From the NCBI RefSeq assembly GCF_001661265.1, contig NW_017566993.1:496001-560000 (forward strand): a stretch of 64,000 nt of DNA, read 5' to 3'. Both the position numbers and the translations under genes were made by a program. The number at the start of each line of letters is the position of its first letter. Within the stretch, counting starts at the first letter, position 1. Under the pieces are notes generated by a model that was given only the letters and a program-made list of their open reading frames with translations, did no database searches and was not told the origin of the DNA. Shown piece by piece: positions 31,572 through 41,748 of the stretch. This stretch comes from Saitoella complicata NRRL Y-17804 (Eukaryota > Ascomycota > Saitoellomycetes > Saitoellales > Saitoellaceae).

Positions 31572-33341
31572 TGTTGCTGTTGCTCAGGATTCTGGCGAGG
31601 AATTGGAGGAGGTGTATCAGATCAGTGCCAAACTTTACTGGGCAATTGGACGTCGAAGGTGCAAGAGAGGCTGGAGGTTCCGTAGACAGTGATCGTCGGG
31701 GAACAGATAACGGATCTTCCGGTTACTTGCAGCAAACTCAAACGCCGCTAGTCAGTCGGACTTGGGCAAAAAGAGGTTCGTTTATGGAGGCGAAGCTGAC
31801 TTGCGGCTGTCCTTTCCCTCTACTGACGTGTCCGATCGTGCAAGAAGTTTGGATGTTGCAAACGTCAGCCGATTTGTTTTTTTCAGCTTATCAAGCGAGT
31901 CCCGCTTTTGGTATTCCCGCTCGTGATGGTCGGCATCGCTGTGCTCCCGGAACAATCAAGCGTCGGTGCTTCCTATCGTGGCACTCGTAACACCATTACC
32001 CCGGTGGATTGAGTCCCATGCCCACGCGGTATGTCAGTTTTACGTTTAGGCCTCCACACGAGTAAATCAAACTATTGCCGAAACAGAAAGGTTATGCAAA
32101 AAAAAAGAAAAGATTAAGATACGGGCAGAATTATTAACCGGTATACCGTCGTATGGCTGGACACGGGGCAAGGTGAAGAGCCGTTGGACGTTGCGTGGGC
32201 CAATACAATCCACGAGAGTGAGCTTGCGGCTTCATTTGAGTGATTTGGAGTGATAATGGAGGAAATGGCAATCACTTACCTTTTCCGGGCCACGTCATTG
32301 CGAGTATCTGGGTCCTAGACTACGACTGCAACGACGATCAAGCGAGGATGATATCCCGGTCGAGCTGACAGCGACGTGACATCAGGAAATACGAATCGAA
32401 CATACCAGGTCCAAAAACCCCGGCAAGTTACCCGGGTCTGAAAGACAAGCGATCGCCTGATTGATACAGTCTCAATCGTGAAGAAGGTTCAGCAATGCAT
32501 GAATCGTGCTGACAGTATACCCGTGTGCTATCCCAATTGCGGAATGAAGCGTGACTGGACCTTTATCCAGTGGGCGACTCTCGGCGGCTGCTCCGATGTT
32601 CGTTTGTTTACGTTGCGACTTGGGCTGACTGGTCCGTGCACGACAGAAGCGGTTAGGGATCGCCCGTTAGGTGATCTACGTCGCAAATTCCTACTGCACA
32701 GACCCGCCGCCTAAAGAACCTTGCAAAAGGCTTGAGCGCGCGCGAATAAACAAGCAAAAACGACGAAGAGAATTCGAAGAGAGAGGAGAGAGCAGTTCTG
32801 AGAGCTGGAAACCCATTGCCCGAGTGAAACCGTATCCGTGTTCGGCTCGCATTCGGCATGAACGTACTGAGTCCGGAGGATAACGCTTTCGGGTCTCTTC
32901 TCTGCAATGCCGGGCAGGAATTTGTTCGAAAGGGCGCTCAGAGTGCGCCATCACCCACAATGGACAAGGTGCAATGGCGTAAACACAACAACAACGCCCA
33001 AATCGCCACAAGCTTTTCGAGACAAAGCGACCAAGCTTCATGAGACCATGTGGCAGAGTAGATCACCAACCGGGAGCTGTCAATAGCCGACGCCGCGTGG
33101 GCCAGTTCGAGTGCGGTACCGAAGCTTTGCCCTACCTATATGTAATCTATACGAGCTGTCGCGACCCGTCAAAGTTTTCGCTTGACTCTTCTCTGACGAC
33201 GGGACGGCATTCTTCAGCCCTCCTTCACGACGGCTGGGGATTAATCTTCGTCTACTTCACTAATCGACCAAACAGCGTTTTCCTACGGTCCTATACCCGT
33301 CTCAATCGGCCATTTTTAATCAAGGGACACGTTCAATCGCC
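31572..33341. other. Long divergent intergenic region, GH16 / GT2
   Basis: 1.77 kb between two divergently transcribed cell-wall genes. It holds an A-rich tract near 32095-32120, a GCGCGCG stretch near 32737, and scattered short frames without similarity or codon signal. No gene or RNA was recognised. It is the longest gap in the window and probably holds both promoters and long 5' leaders. Confidence 0.5.
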
Positions 33342-36218
33342 ATGCCTTCCTTCCGATCCTTCATTGAAGGGTTCTCTAAGCCTGCTCCGAAGAAGCAGAA
33401 GCGGACTCCAGCAGAGCTGGCCGCTCACCTTGGCCTGGAAAAGATCAGCCTGCCGGCTCAAGATATCGATCTGGAGGCACAAGCTGTTCTGGGATCATCC
33501 ACTGTCAGTGTCGACACCAAAGCCACCGACGACAGCATCCTTGTTGAGAAATCATATGCCTTCCTTGAGACCGAACCGCCATTGCCAAAGCCTAGGAGAT
33601 ACTCCACCTATGATTCCCGCTCAGATACACACGAAAGTCGTGCCTCATCCCAAACACGAGCATCCAATGCCCCCTCGAGACGGCCTTCTCTCCTCTACCA
33701 CACCTCCGACCTCGAACGCCGACCCTCCCGAGCGCCTTCACACGCTGGCTCCCTCTGGTCCCAACGCTCAGGCCGCCGCAAGTCCATGCCCCAAGTCTGG
33801 CTCAAGGAAATCGACAAATACGAACTCATGGCCGAACACCTCTACAGAATCTTCCGTAACAAGGATTATTTCTCGAAAGTCGAGGTTGATGGGGAGCCGG
33901 TTATTGCTGTCAGGCGGGATGCGACGGAGAAGACGTTTTGTATGTATCCGCCGGAGGTGTACGATGAGGCTGGGCCGTTTCAGAGGGCAATTATGGGGTT
34001 GAATGTGGAGGTTGCGGTGAGGGTTAGTACGAAGGTCGTGAGACTTATTATGGGCCGGTTGAAGCGCAGTCATGGGATTACGGATTTGCAGATGCTTGAT
34101 GGTTCAAAGATTCAAATTGTGGAAAACTTGGCTGCGCTGAGTCGTGCTCGTAAACTCCATTTCGCTGCTTTCGTCAAGGAAGAACAGATTCTCGTCGTCT
34201 GGGCTGATGCAGTCGATGAGATTGAGACGAAGCTAGCAAAGTTCGAGCAAGATATGATCGCGCTAGTTTGGAAGGGAGGAAGTCTTGACAATCTCGACCT
34301 CGAAGACGAGGAAGCAGGTATGATTCTCGAAGACCGTCCGTGGATGTGGTATTCGTCCATGATGGTCGGTATGTCCGTCGCCGGATGTGTCCTCTGTTTC
34401 GGTCTTTCCGTCAAAGAAGTCATCATCGAAATCATGCTCGACTTTTCCTACGCTCGTATCGCACTTCTCGCGGTCTGGCCGGTTTACTGGTTCTTCGCTT
34501 TCTTCTTCGCGTTGTGCATCGTTTTCGGTTTGTTCCGTCTGTTTGGGCCTATTTCACAGGTTCACCAGAATTCGAGGTATTATTCTGGAAAGCCACCGAA
34601 GCGCTTGCAGGGGGACTTGCCACACGTTTCGATCCAGTGCCCCGTCTACAAGGAATCATTGGATGGTGTTATTGACCCGACCGTGAGATCCATCAAGGCT
34701 GCTATCTCGACCTACGAGTTGCAGGGTGGTACCGCGTCTATCTTCATGAACGACGACGGTATGCAATTGCTCTCTGAAGAGGATGCTGAAATCCGGAGAC
34801 TTTATTACGAGAAGGAGAACATTGGATGGGTTGCTCGTCCCCCTCATGGTAAAGACGGTTTCGTCCGCGCTGGTCGTTTCAAGAAGGCCAGTAACATGAA
34901 TTTCGCACTCTCCCTTACCCTCGCCGTCGAGAAAGCCCTCGAAGAAATTCCTCGTGACGGCGACTGGAGCGTCGAACGCGAAGCCATCGCTTACAAAGAG
35001 GCCCTTAAAGACGCCGTCGAAGCAACCGGCGGTAAGGCCTGGGCCGACGGAGATATTCGTGTCGGAGACTACATCATGATCATCGACTCTGACACCCGTG
35101 TCCCCGAAGACTGCATCCTCGACGCCGTTTCCGAAATGGAAATGGCCCCTGAAGTAGCGATCCTCCAACACGCTTCCGGTGTCATGCAAGTCGTGTGGAA
35201 TTACTGGGAAAACGGTATCACCTTCTTCACTGACTTGGTTTACACTGCTATTCAGTATGGTTGTGCGAACGGTGATATTGCGCCTTTCGTTGGGCATAAT
35301 GCGTTCTTGAGGTGGAGTGCGGTTCAGGAGGTTTCGTTTTATGATGAGAATCATGTGCAGAAGTTCTGGTCTGAATCCCATGTGTCTGAGGATTTCGATA
35401 TTGCGCTTAGGTTGCAGGTGAATGGTTACCTCGTACGTCTTGCTGCGTACACGAATGGTGGGTTTAAGGAGGGGGTGTCCTTGACTGTTCAGGATGAGTT
35501 GATGAGATGGGAGAAGTACGCGTATGGATGTTCGGAGCTTATGTTCAACCCGGTCTTTACTTGGTTCCGTCAGGGTCCTTTCACGCAGCTTTTCAAGGAT
35601 TTCGTGTTTTCGAACATGAAGACCTACGCCAAGTTGGCCACGCTGGCCTACATTGGAACCTACTACGCTATTGCCTTCGGTTGGATGGGAACGCTGATGA
35701 ACTACTTCATCACCGGATGGATTCCGGGTACGGCTGATCACTTCTACCTCGATTCCTGGAAGATCTGGTTCTCCGTCGCAATTGTTTTCTCGCTCTTCGG
35801 TAACTTCACGTTGGCTGTTATGCGTCACCGTATGGGAACCCACAACTTCGTCTACTCCCTCTGGGAGAACTTCAAATGGGTCCCCCTCTTCGCCATCTTC
35901 TTCGGAGGTCTCTCCGTCCACGTCTCCTACGCCCTCATTTGCCACATGTTCTCCTTGAACATTGGATGGGGTGCCACCGCCAAGGAATTGGAGGATTCCA
36001 ACTTCTTTGTAGAGGCGAAGCAGATTGCCCGCGGTTTCAGGAACATGTATGTGTTCAGTTTCTTGATGCAGGCGATGATTCTTGCGTTGGCGTTCTGGGT
36101 GCCGTTGCAGTGGAGGATCACGAGTTGGGTGGCTATTGTGCCGCTTGAGATTACGTTGATCAGTCATATGTTGTTGCCGTTGGTGCTCAACCCGTTCTTG
36201 ATGAACATGACCTTCTAA
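33342..36218 (+). CDS. Family 2 glycosyltransferase, polysaccharide-synthase type
   Basis: Intronless, 958 residues. The N-terminal ~330 residues are cytosolic: disordered and basic, then a folded region. Two membrane helices (about 337-358 and 372-400) precede a GT-A domain (about 420-735). It carries NDDG (470-473), a DxD in IDSDTRVPED (581-590), GHNAFLRW (651-658) and the catalytic SEDFD (682-686). Where processive synthases have QxxRW, this protein reads VQDELMRWEKYAYG, i.e. ExxRW at 719-723. Five or so C-terminal helices form the export channel part. The family resembles the fungal GT2 proteins related to cellulose, chitin and hyaluronan synthases. The polymer made is unknown. It is not a canonical chitin synthase, because QRRRW is missing. 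Confidence 0.88.
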   Translation: MPSFRSFIEGFSKPAPKKQKRTPAELAAHLGLEKISLPAQDIDLEAQAVLGSSTVSVDTKATDDSILVEKSYAFLETEPPLPKPRRYSTYDSRSDTHESRASSQTRASNAPSRRPSLLYHTSDLERRPSRAPSHAGSLWSQRSGRRKSMPQVWLKEIDKYELMAEHLYRIFRNKDYFSKVEVDGEPVIAVRRDATEKTFCMYPPEVYDEAGPFQRAIMGLNVEVAVRVSTKVVRLIMGRLKRSHGITDLQMLDGSKIQIVENLAALSRARKLHFAAFVKEEQILVVWADAVDEIETKLAKFEQDMIALVWKGGSLDNLDLEDEEAGMILEDRPWMWYSSMMVGMSVAGCVLCFGLSVKEVIIEIMLDFSYARIALLAVWPVYWFFAFFFALCIVFGLFRLFGPISQVHQNSRYYSGKPPKRLQGDLPHVSIQCPVYKESLDGVIDPTVRSIKAAISTYELQGGTASIFMNDDGMQLLSEEDAEIRRLYYEKENIGWVARPPHGKDGFVRAGRFKKASNMNFALSLTLAVEKALEEIPRDGDWSVEREAIAYKEALKDAVEATGGKAWADGDIRVGDYIMIIDSDTRVPEDCILDAVSEMEMAPEVAILQHASGVMQVVWNYWENGITFFTDLVYTAIQYGCANGDIAPFVGHNAFLRWSAVQEVSFYDENHVQKFWSESHVSEDFDIALRLQVNGYLVRLAAYTNGGFKEGVSLTVQDELMRWEKYAYGCSELMFNPVFTWFRQGPFTQLFKDFVFSNMKTYAKLATLAYIGTYYAIAFGWMGTLMNYFITGWIPGTADHFYLDSWKIWFSVAIVFSLFGNFTLAVMRHRMGTHNFVYSLWENFKWVPLFAIFFGGLSVHVSYALICHMFSLNIGWGATAKELEDSNFFVEAKQIARGFRNMYVFSFLMQAMILALAFWVPLQWRITSWVAIVPLEITLISHMLLPLVLNPFLMNMTF

Positions 36219-36919
36219 GGTCGATTTTTTTTGCTTTTACTTTCTTTGGAGACGATCGAGCTACGACTCGACCTACCAAGACATTCTCTTGCATTTTTTT
36301 TCTTCGCCACAGCGGCCGACGACCTTCAACATCATTATCAACAGTCAGCTGCTTGGCTCACGCCCACTTGCGTTTATTTATCACGCTCTTTACGTTTCGT
36401 TGCTTTTTGGGGATTGGGATGAACGCGGTTTCCTCGATCGCGAAGGATTCGGCATCCCATTGTTTGCTTTCCTTTTTTCTTGGCAGGCGTTTGGTGTTAC
36501 TCACTTTGATAGACAAGCATAGACTAACTCACAAATATTAGTATCTTGAACTTAATGTACAGTCTCATCCAACTTCTTCTTCACTTCACGCGCTCTTCTG
36601 AGCTTTTGCGCACGGACCAGACCCAGAGTATACGCTAAACCGAAAACTGCAACCAGATGAATTTCTGGCCACTAAGCCTTTTGCGGTGCGCTTGAGCAAC
36701 TCTTTCGCGCTCGAGCCCTCAGCAGACCTGATCAGGCGCATGGGATGGGTCAGCGTATGAAGGGTCCCGTCGCAAAGGCGCGTTCGCCACTTCAGCCCCC
36801 GTACACTCTGTCGCCTTCGCGTTCCGTGCTGATATAATGTATCGTCAATTCACTACTCCTCGAGGATCAACTGACCTCAGCTCCGTGTCGATCTGCTTGT
36901 GTCGAGCTGCGCAATCGCG
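36219..36919. other. Intergenic region between GT2 and CAP-fusion gene
   Basis: 701 bp. Pyrimidine-rich 3' flank of the GT2 gene, then a TATA-like TATAAT at 36833-36838, 82 bp before the start of the next gene. No gene seen. Confidence 0.5.
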
Positions 36920-39900
36920 ATGCGCCTCGATGTCGGCTTCATACCCGTCGCGACTTTGCTCTGTTCTACGGTCGATGCATTCTGGCGACTTCCGTGCGGT
37001 GCTCCTGTCGTTGTCGAACGCATGGACCCCATCGTGAACCCCGGCCTCGTCTCCAGCCATGTCCACACAATCATGGGCTCCGACGCAATCAACTTCACCA
37101 ATACCTTCAACTCCCTCCGCGCAGCCGATTGCACAACCTGCCAAGTCACCGAAGACCTCTCAAACTACTGGACACCCAATCTGTGGTTCCAACACCCTAA
37201 TGGGAGTTTCACGAGTGTGCCGCAGATAGGGGGGATGTTGGTGTATTATCTGCAGCGGTATAACTCGCAGACGGATACCGAGTTGGTTGCGTTTCCGGAT
37301 GGGTTTAGGATGGTCGCGGGGAATCCGATGTTGAGGTCTTATTACCCTTCTCTCGAGCAACGCGCGATTAGTTGGATGTGTATCAACTACGCCGCCCAAA
37401 GTCTCGAGAAGCCTTACTTCCCTCTCACCTACTGTCCGCATGGCCTGCGTGCACAGGTGTTCTTTCCGAGTTGTTGGGATGGAGTCAACCTCGACTCCGC
37501 GAATCACAAAAGTCACGTCGCATACCCCTCCAACATGAACTCAGGAACATGTCCCCCCACCCACCCCATCCGCCTCATTTCGCTCTTCTACGAAGTCATG
37601 TTCGACGTCGCACAATTCTCCTCTCTCTGGACCCCCGACGGTGTCTCGCAACCTTTCGTCCTGGCGAACGGAGATCCAACCGGATATGGTTTGCACGGCG
37701 ATTTCATGAACGGGTGGAATAGGGACGTGCTGCAGCGCGCGATTGATAATTGTACGGATATGTCTGGTGATATCAATGTTTGTGAGGTGTTTGATGGGAT
37801 GCTACAGACGACACAGGAGATGTCTTCTTGTGTCGCATATCCACAAGTCATCGAAGACGTCTCGGGTACACTCGATGAATTACCAGGATGTAATCCGATT
37901 CAGAGTGGTGGCTACCCCAGCGCGATGGCGACTATGCCCGTCTGCACCCTAAAGCCCGAAACACTGAGCAAAGATGAAGCGGAGTACGAAGAGTTCTTGC
38001 TCAGCCCACACCCAGTCAACCACACGGGCTGGCACTACCTGGGCTGCTACAACGACTCCTCCTCCCGCACTCTCCCCAAACAAACCTGGCTACCCGCAAC
38101 TACCAAGCCCTCCGAATCCTGCATGGACGCCTGTGCAGCCGCCGGATACACCCTCGCCGGCCTCGAATACTACGGTCAATGTTTCTGTGGAAATTCGTTA
38201 GCAAATGGTGGAATTCCAAGACCAGATCAAGAATGTTGGATGCCGTGCTCGGGGAATAGCACGCAGACTTGTGGTGGGGATTGGAGGTTGACTGTCTATC
38301 AGGTTGGGGCGGGGAAGAAGTTTACGTGGATGCCGGAGGTGAAGACGACGAGGACTGTGAGTTATTCGGTCATTCCTAGTCCACCTGTGTTGACGACGGC
38401 GACGTCGACGGTTAAGACAACGGGTTCGAGTTTGAAGGTTTCTTCTACGGCGGCGAAGGGGTCTTCCATGGTGGGTACGGCGACGGGATCTGCTGGTGCC
38501 AAGGCAGTGTCGACTGCGTCTACCATCACGAGCTCTTCGACATCGTTGGCTTCCTCCGCCTCCGCTGTCTCCTCCTCAGCATCTTGCACCATCAACTGCG
38601 GCTCAAACTCCTGCTGCCCCTCCACCTCCAACGGTCAGCAGTGCTATAACCCTTCCGTCTACACGTGCATCTTCGAAACCTCGAGCACAGGTAAGGTCAC
38701 GTTATGTTCGTTTGGGATGGACGCGTGTAATGGAGGTTGTTTCGATCCCTCGAAGTATCGGTGTGAGGGGGGAACGTTGAAGCAAGGTGCAGCCAGTACA
38801 TCGGCGAGTTCGTCGCTGGCGGTTAGTAGCAGCAAGGTGTCGAGTGTGAAGGTCTCGAGTTCTGTCAAGTCGTTGTCTAGTGTTAAGACTTCCGTGGAAA
38901 CTTCTGCGAAGGCTTCCGCGACCAAGACTACCTCGAAGAAGTCCTCGTCGACCGCGAAGACCTCTGCCAAGACGACGAGCTCAACTAAAGCATCTACTAA
39001 GGTGTCCGCGACAAGCTCAGTCAAATCGACGGTCAATCTGTCTGGTCTTTCTGCAGCCGCTGTGGCTGCGAGCACGAAGATTTCCTCTGTGAAATCCATT
39101 TCGATTACAGCGTCTTCCTCCAAGCCCAAGATTTCGGCGGTTAAGGCGAGCTCCACGAAGGCTACTTTGACAGCGGTGTCTACTGCTAAAATCTCGGCGA
39201 TGACATCTTCAATCAAGGCGTCTTCCACGGTGAAGGCCACTGCAAAGACGAGCTCCGTGATGTCAACATCAGCAAAAGCAACGTCCGTCGTGTCTCCGTC
39301 GGCGTTGCTGCTTGCAGTGCAACAGACCACAGGCTCATCTTCCTCGAGGAAGTCAGCGTCATCCGTGAAGTCTGCTTCCAGCACCAAGAAAGCGTCGTTG
39401 ACCGACGTGACGAGCACGCAAACTCATACCACGACGACGTGGACCACGGATACAACAGTTTGGGTTGATCCTCCTACGAGTAGTAAAAGGTCGACGAGTA
39501 CGAAGGTGTCGAGCGTGAAGAGCAGCAGTTCGTCGAAGAAGGTCTCGTCGACAACGAAGGCTACGTCTAGTGTTGAGACGACGGTAACAGCGAAGTCTTC
39601 GGTCAAGAGTAGCAGCACGTGGAAGGTGTCTTCTAGTGCTGCGACGAGTACTGCGTCTACCAAGGTTTCCTCTTCCGTCAAATCTGTGTCTACATCGAAG
39701 ATCAGTAGTTCCATGCTCGAGGCAACTTTATCGGCGGCAAAGACCAGCAGCTCTGCTGTAAAGTCGGCGTCAAGCACAAGTGCGAGTGTCTCGATGAAGG
39801 CCACGTCTTCGTCTAAGACCAGCAGTGCAAACACGAAGGCGGCTTCATCTGTAGCAAAGGCTGTTAGTTTGAGTGTGAAGCCGAGTACAACAACTATCAA

Positions 39901-40474
39901 GCCTTCAACGATGACCTCGAAGTCTACTATCGCCTCCACTTCGAGCATGAAGTCGACGGTGGCCTCGTCCAGCACGAGCAGTGCAACACCTGCAACCTCC
40001 TCTGCATCCGCAACCTTCATATCCCAGATGCTCACGATGCACAACAGCTACCGCGCCGCGCACTCCGCACAACCTCTGGCATGGAACAAGAACCTCGAAA
40101 AGTATGCCCAAAACATCGCAGACACCTGCGCTTTTGGTGACAGCAGTGGCTCGTACGGCGAGAACATGGGTCTTGGAACGAACTCCAATTCGGGTTATTA
40201 CCTCCAGAAGTGGTACAACGAGCAGAATTTCTATGACTACGACACACCGACCGGATATTCTGCCAAGACTGAGCACTTCACACGGGTTGTTTGGAATGCG
40301 ACGACGCAGATTGGGTGTGCGTTTGCGACGAATTGTGGGAGTGTTGGACCGTATTATTACCCTTACCTGTTGGTTTGCGAGTACTGGAGGGCAGGGAACG
40401 TCAACAATACTGGGTCGGATAAGGCGGCGAATCCTTGGAAGTGGTACAAGACGAATGTGTTGCCGCCGGCGTGA
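36920..40474 (+). CDS. Secreted DUF1996-WSC-CBM52-like-CAP fusion protein
   Basis: Intronless, 1184 residues; ATG 36920 starts a signal peptide (MRLDVGFIPVATLLCSTVDA). Domains in order: DUF1996 (about 21-290; FWRLPCGAP, MDPIVNPG, SHVHTIMGS), WSC carbohydrate-binding domain (about 367-460; WHYLGCYND, CMDACAAAGYTLAG, YGQCFCGN), a Cys-rich segment (about 554-622; CCPSTSNGQQCYNPSVYTC, CFDPSKYRCEGG) resembling CBM52, a 400-residue Ser/Thr/Ala/Lys linker, and a CAP/SCP/PR-1 domain (about 1033-1167; MHNSYRAAHSAQPLAWN, HFTRVVW, YLLVCEYW). The CAP signature His and Glu residues look present. No GPI signal or membrane anchor, so it is secreted or wall-retained. DUF1996-WSC pairs are known in fungi; the CAP fusion looks unusual. 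Confidence 0.9.
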   Translation: MRLDVGFIPVATLLCSTVDAFWRLPCGAPVVVERMDPIVNPGLVSSHVHTIMGSDAINFTNTFNSLRAADCTTCQVTEDLSNYWTPNLWFQHPNGSFTSVPQIGGMLVYYLQRYNSQTDTELVAFPDGFRMVAGNPMLRSYYPSLEQRAISWMCINYAAQSLEKPYFPLTYCPHGLRAQVFFPSCWDGVNLDSANHKSHVAYPSNMNSGTCPPTHPIRLISLFYEVMFDVAQFSSLWTPDGVSQPFVLANGDPTGYGLHGDFMNGWNRDVLQRAIDNCTDMSGDINVCEVFDGMLQTTQEMSSCVAYPQVIEDVSGTLDELPGCNPIQSGGYPSAMATMPVCTLKPETLSKDEAEYEEFLLSPHPVNHTGWHYLGCYNDSSSRTLPKQTWLPATTKPSESCMDACAAAGYTLAGLEYYGQCFCGNSLANGGIPRPDQECWMPCSGNSTQTCGGDWRLTVYQVGAGKKFTWMPEVKTTRTVSYSVIPSPPVLTTATSTVKTTGSSLKVSSTAAKGSSMVGTATGSAGAKAVSTASTITSSSTSLASSASAVSSSASCTINCGSNSCCPSTSNGQQCYNPSVYTCIFETSSTGKVTLCSFGMDACNGGCFDPSKYRCEGGTLKQGAASTSASSSLAVSSSKVSSVKVSSSVKSLSSVKTSVETSAKASATKTTSKKSSSTAKTSAKTTSSTKASTKVSATSSVKSTVNLSGLSAAAVAASTKISSVKSISITASSSKPKISAVKASSTKATLTAVSTAKISAMTSSIKASSTVKATAKTSSVMSTSAKATSVVSPSALLLAVQQTTGSSSSRKSASSVKSASSTKKASLTDVTSTQTHTTTTWTTDTTVWVDPPTSSKRSTSTKVSSVKSSSSSKKVSSTTKATSSVETTVTAKSSVKSSSTWKVSSSAATSTASTKVSSSVKSVSTSKISSSMLEATLSAAKTSSSAVKSASSTSASVSMKATSSSKTSSANTKAASSVAKAVSLSVKPSTTTIKPSTMTSKSTIASTSSMKSTVASSSTSSATPATSSASATFISQMLTMHNSYRAAHSAQPLAWNKNLEKYAQNIADTCAFGDSSGSYGENMGLGTNSNSGYYLQKWYNEQNFYDYDTPTGYSAKTEHFTRVVWNATTQIGCAFATNCGSVGPYYYPYLLVCEYWRAGNVNNTGSDKAANPWKWYKTNVLPPA
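38790..40010 (+). repeat. Degenerate Ser/Lys-rich coding repeat (mucin-like linker)
   Basis: About 1.2 kb of the CAP-fusion gene encodes short degenerate units of the kind KVSS, SSVKS, KTSS and KATS with a Lys every 4-6 residues. Periodic codons leave the reverse strand open for long stretches, giving false antisense frames. There is no exact tandem unit, so it looks like an old repeat diversified by drift. Confidence 0.7.
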
Positions 40475-40664
40475 GATGGCGAGTTTGTACGGACTTACGG
40501 CGTTTGATCTTTCGATACCTACTTAGTTTAGATTAGCTAGTGAACTACAGAAGAGTTTGCTTATCGTGATTCATTCCTTGCGATTTATTGACAATGTGGA
40601 TGCCTATGACATCATTATGAAGACCGTACGTCCAACATCTTACAATTCCTACCAGAAGCCCAAA

Positions 40665-41433
40665 ATGTCCAATCTGAAAGCAATCATCATCCCCGGCATT
40701 GGCTGTGACGACATCCGCGATGCGAATTGGTACCAGTACTTTCACGACGAACTTGAGAAGACTGGGCTGTTCCCTCGAGGGGTCGTCCTTCGCGACTTCC
40801 CTGATCCCTATGGAGCCAAGGAGTATGTCCAATCTCAGCACTTACACTCCATATGACGATACTAAGCTTGGGAACAGATCTGTATGGCTAGCCTTCATCA
40901 AATCCGACATCGGCGTCGACGAGGAGACGGTCTTGATTGGGCACTCTTCAGGGGCGAGTGCAGCAATGCGTATTTTGCTTTTCGGTCCAACCTTTTTGCT
41001 ATGTCTGACCGAGCTGCGATACAGGGCTTACAGAGACGACAAAAGTGTGTGGATCACTGCTTGTGTCAGCGGCGTTGACGGATCAGGATGATCCAACTGA
41101 GGTTTGTCTTCCACCAGTGTCAGTCCGGAAAGGATGGTAAGCTAAGACGGGCAAACTGTACAGAGAGAAAGTGGATACTTCAACAGGCCCTTTGACTACG
41201 CCGCCATCTCAGCCAACAACACCAAGCTCCTCCTCCAGCTATCAGGGTCGGATGATCATCTCGTGCCTATCGCGGAACAGCGAGAAGTGGCGGAGGGGTT
41301 GTTCGGCGGCGAAAAGACGGCAACGAGAAGGTATGTGGAGATGGAGGGAAAGGGGCATTTTCTGACGGAGGAGTGTCCGGAGGTGGTGGAGGTTCTGGTA
41401 AAGGCGTTGGAGGAGTTGAGGAGTAAGCTGTGA
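40665..41433 (+). CDS. RBBP9/YdeN-like serine hydrolase
   Basis: Four exons (40665-40822, 40878-40969, 41025-41101, 41164-41433), with introns of 55, 55 and 62 nt, encode 198 residues. The spliced protein aligns along its length with human RBBP9 (186 aa), a small alpha/beta-hydrolase. The first strand is AIIIPGIGCDD, then RDFPDPYGAKES and WLAFIKSDIGVDEETVLIGHSSGA with the nucleophile Ser. ESGYFNRPFDYAAI and the acid SGSDDHLVP follow, and the catalytic His is in GKGHFLTEE. The catalytic triad appears complete. Natural substrate unknown in fungi. An in-frame ATG 48 bp upstream exists, but the family start is at MSNLKAIIIPG. Confidence 0.9.
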
Positions 41434-41748
41434 ACAGAGCGGACCAAAAGAGTGCAGAAAACAGCTACGGGGACAGTAGCTACGGGGACAGTGGCTACGA
41501 GGACAGGATTTGTGGACCCATGAGCATAGGAGCCTTGCCTTCCGAGTTTGGTTCACCGGGACGTAGTTCTTTTTCCTACGGCTGGGCGAGAATTATGACG
41601 ATGAAGATTATCAGAGGACACTTGGCTAAGACGAGGACGGAGGTGTGCTGCTGTTCGCAATGAAGTAGTTGATTGAGCACTGGGTATCTTATAGTATCCC
41701 GATATCCTTATATTCCACTCTCGCCTTTTATAACCCCCCTTCCCTTTC
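41434..41748. other. Convergent 3' region, RBBP9-like / PAF-AH-like
   Basis: 315 bp between two stop codons. It contains the 15-bp minisatellite listed separately. A 77-codon frame overlapping the RBBP9-like stop begins with GTG and is not credible as a gene. Confidence 0.5.
41463..41507 (+). repeat. 15-bp minisatellite, three copies
   Basis: Unit AGCTACGGGGACAGT occurs twice exactly (41463-41477, 41478-41492), followed by a third copy with three changes (41493-41507). It starts 30 bp after the RBBP9-like stop codon. Confidence 0.85.

Noticed and set aside
34656-36167. 503-codon open frame antisense to the GT2 gene
   Set aside because: Same explanation; the sense strand has conserved catalytic motifs.
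38659-40044. Two antisense frames (252 and 206 codons) rich in Val/Asp/Leu/Glu
   Set aside because: Mirror of the Ser/Lys repeat linker; the repeated codons keep the reverse frame open by chance.
41430-41663. 77-codon frame with SYGDS repeats overlapping the RBBP9-like stop codon
   Set aside because: Begins with GTG and is explained by the 15-bp minisatellite.
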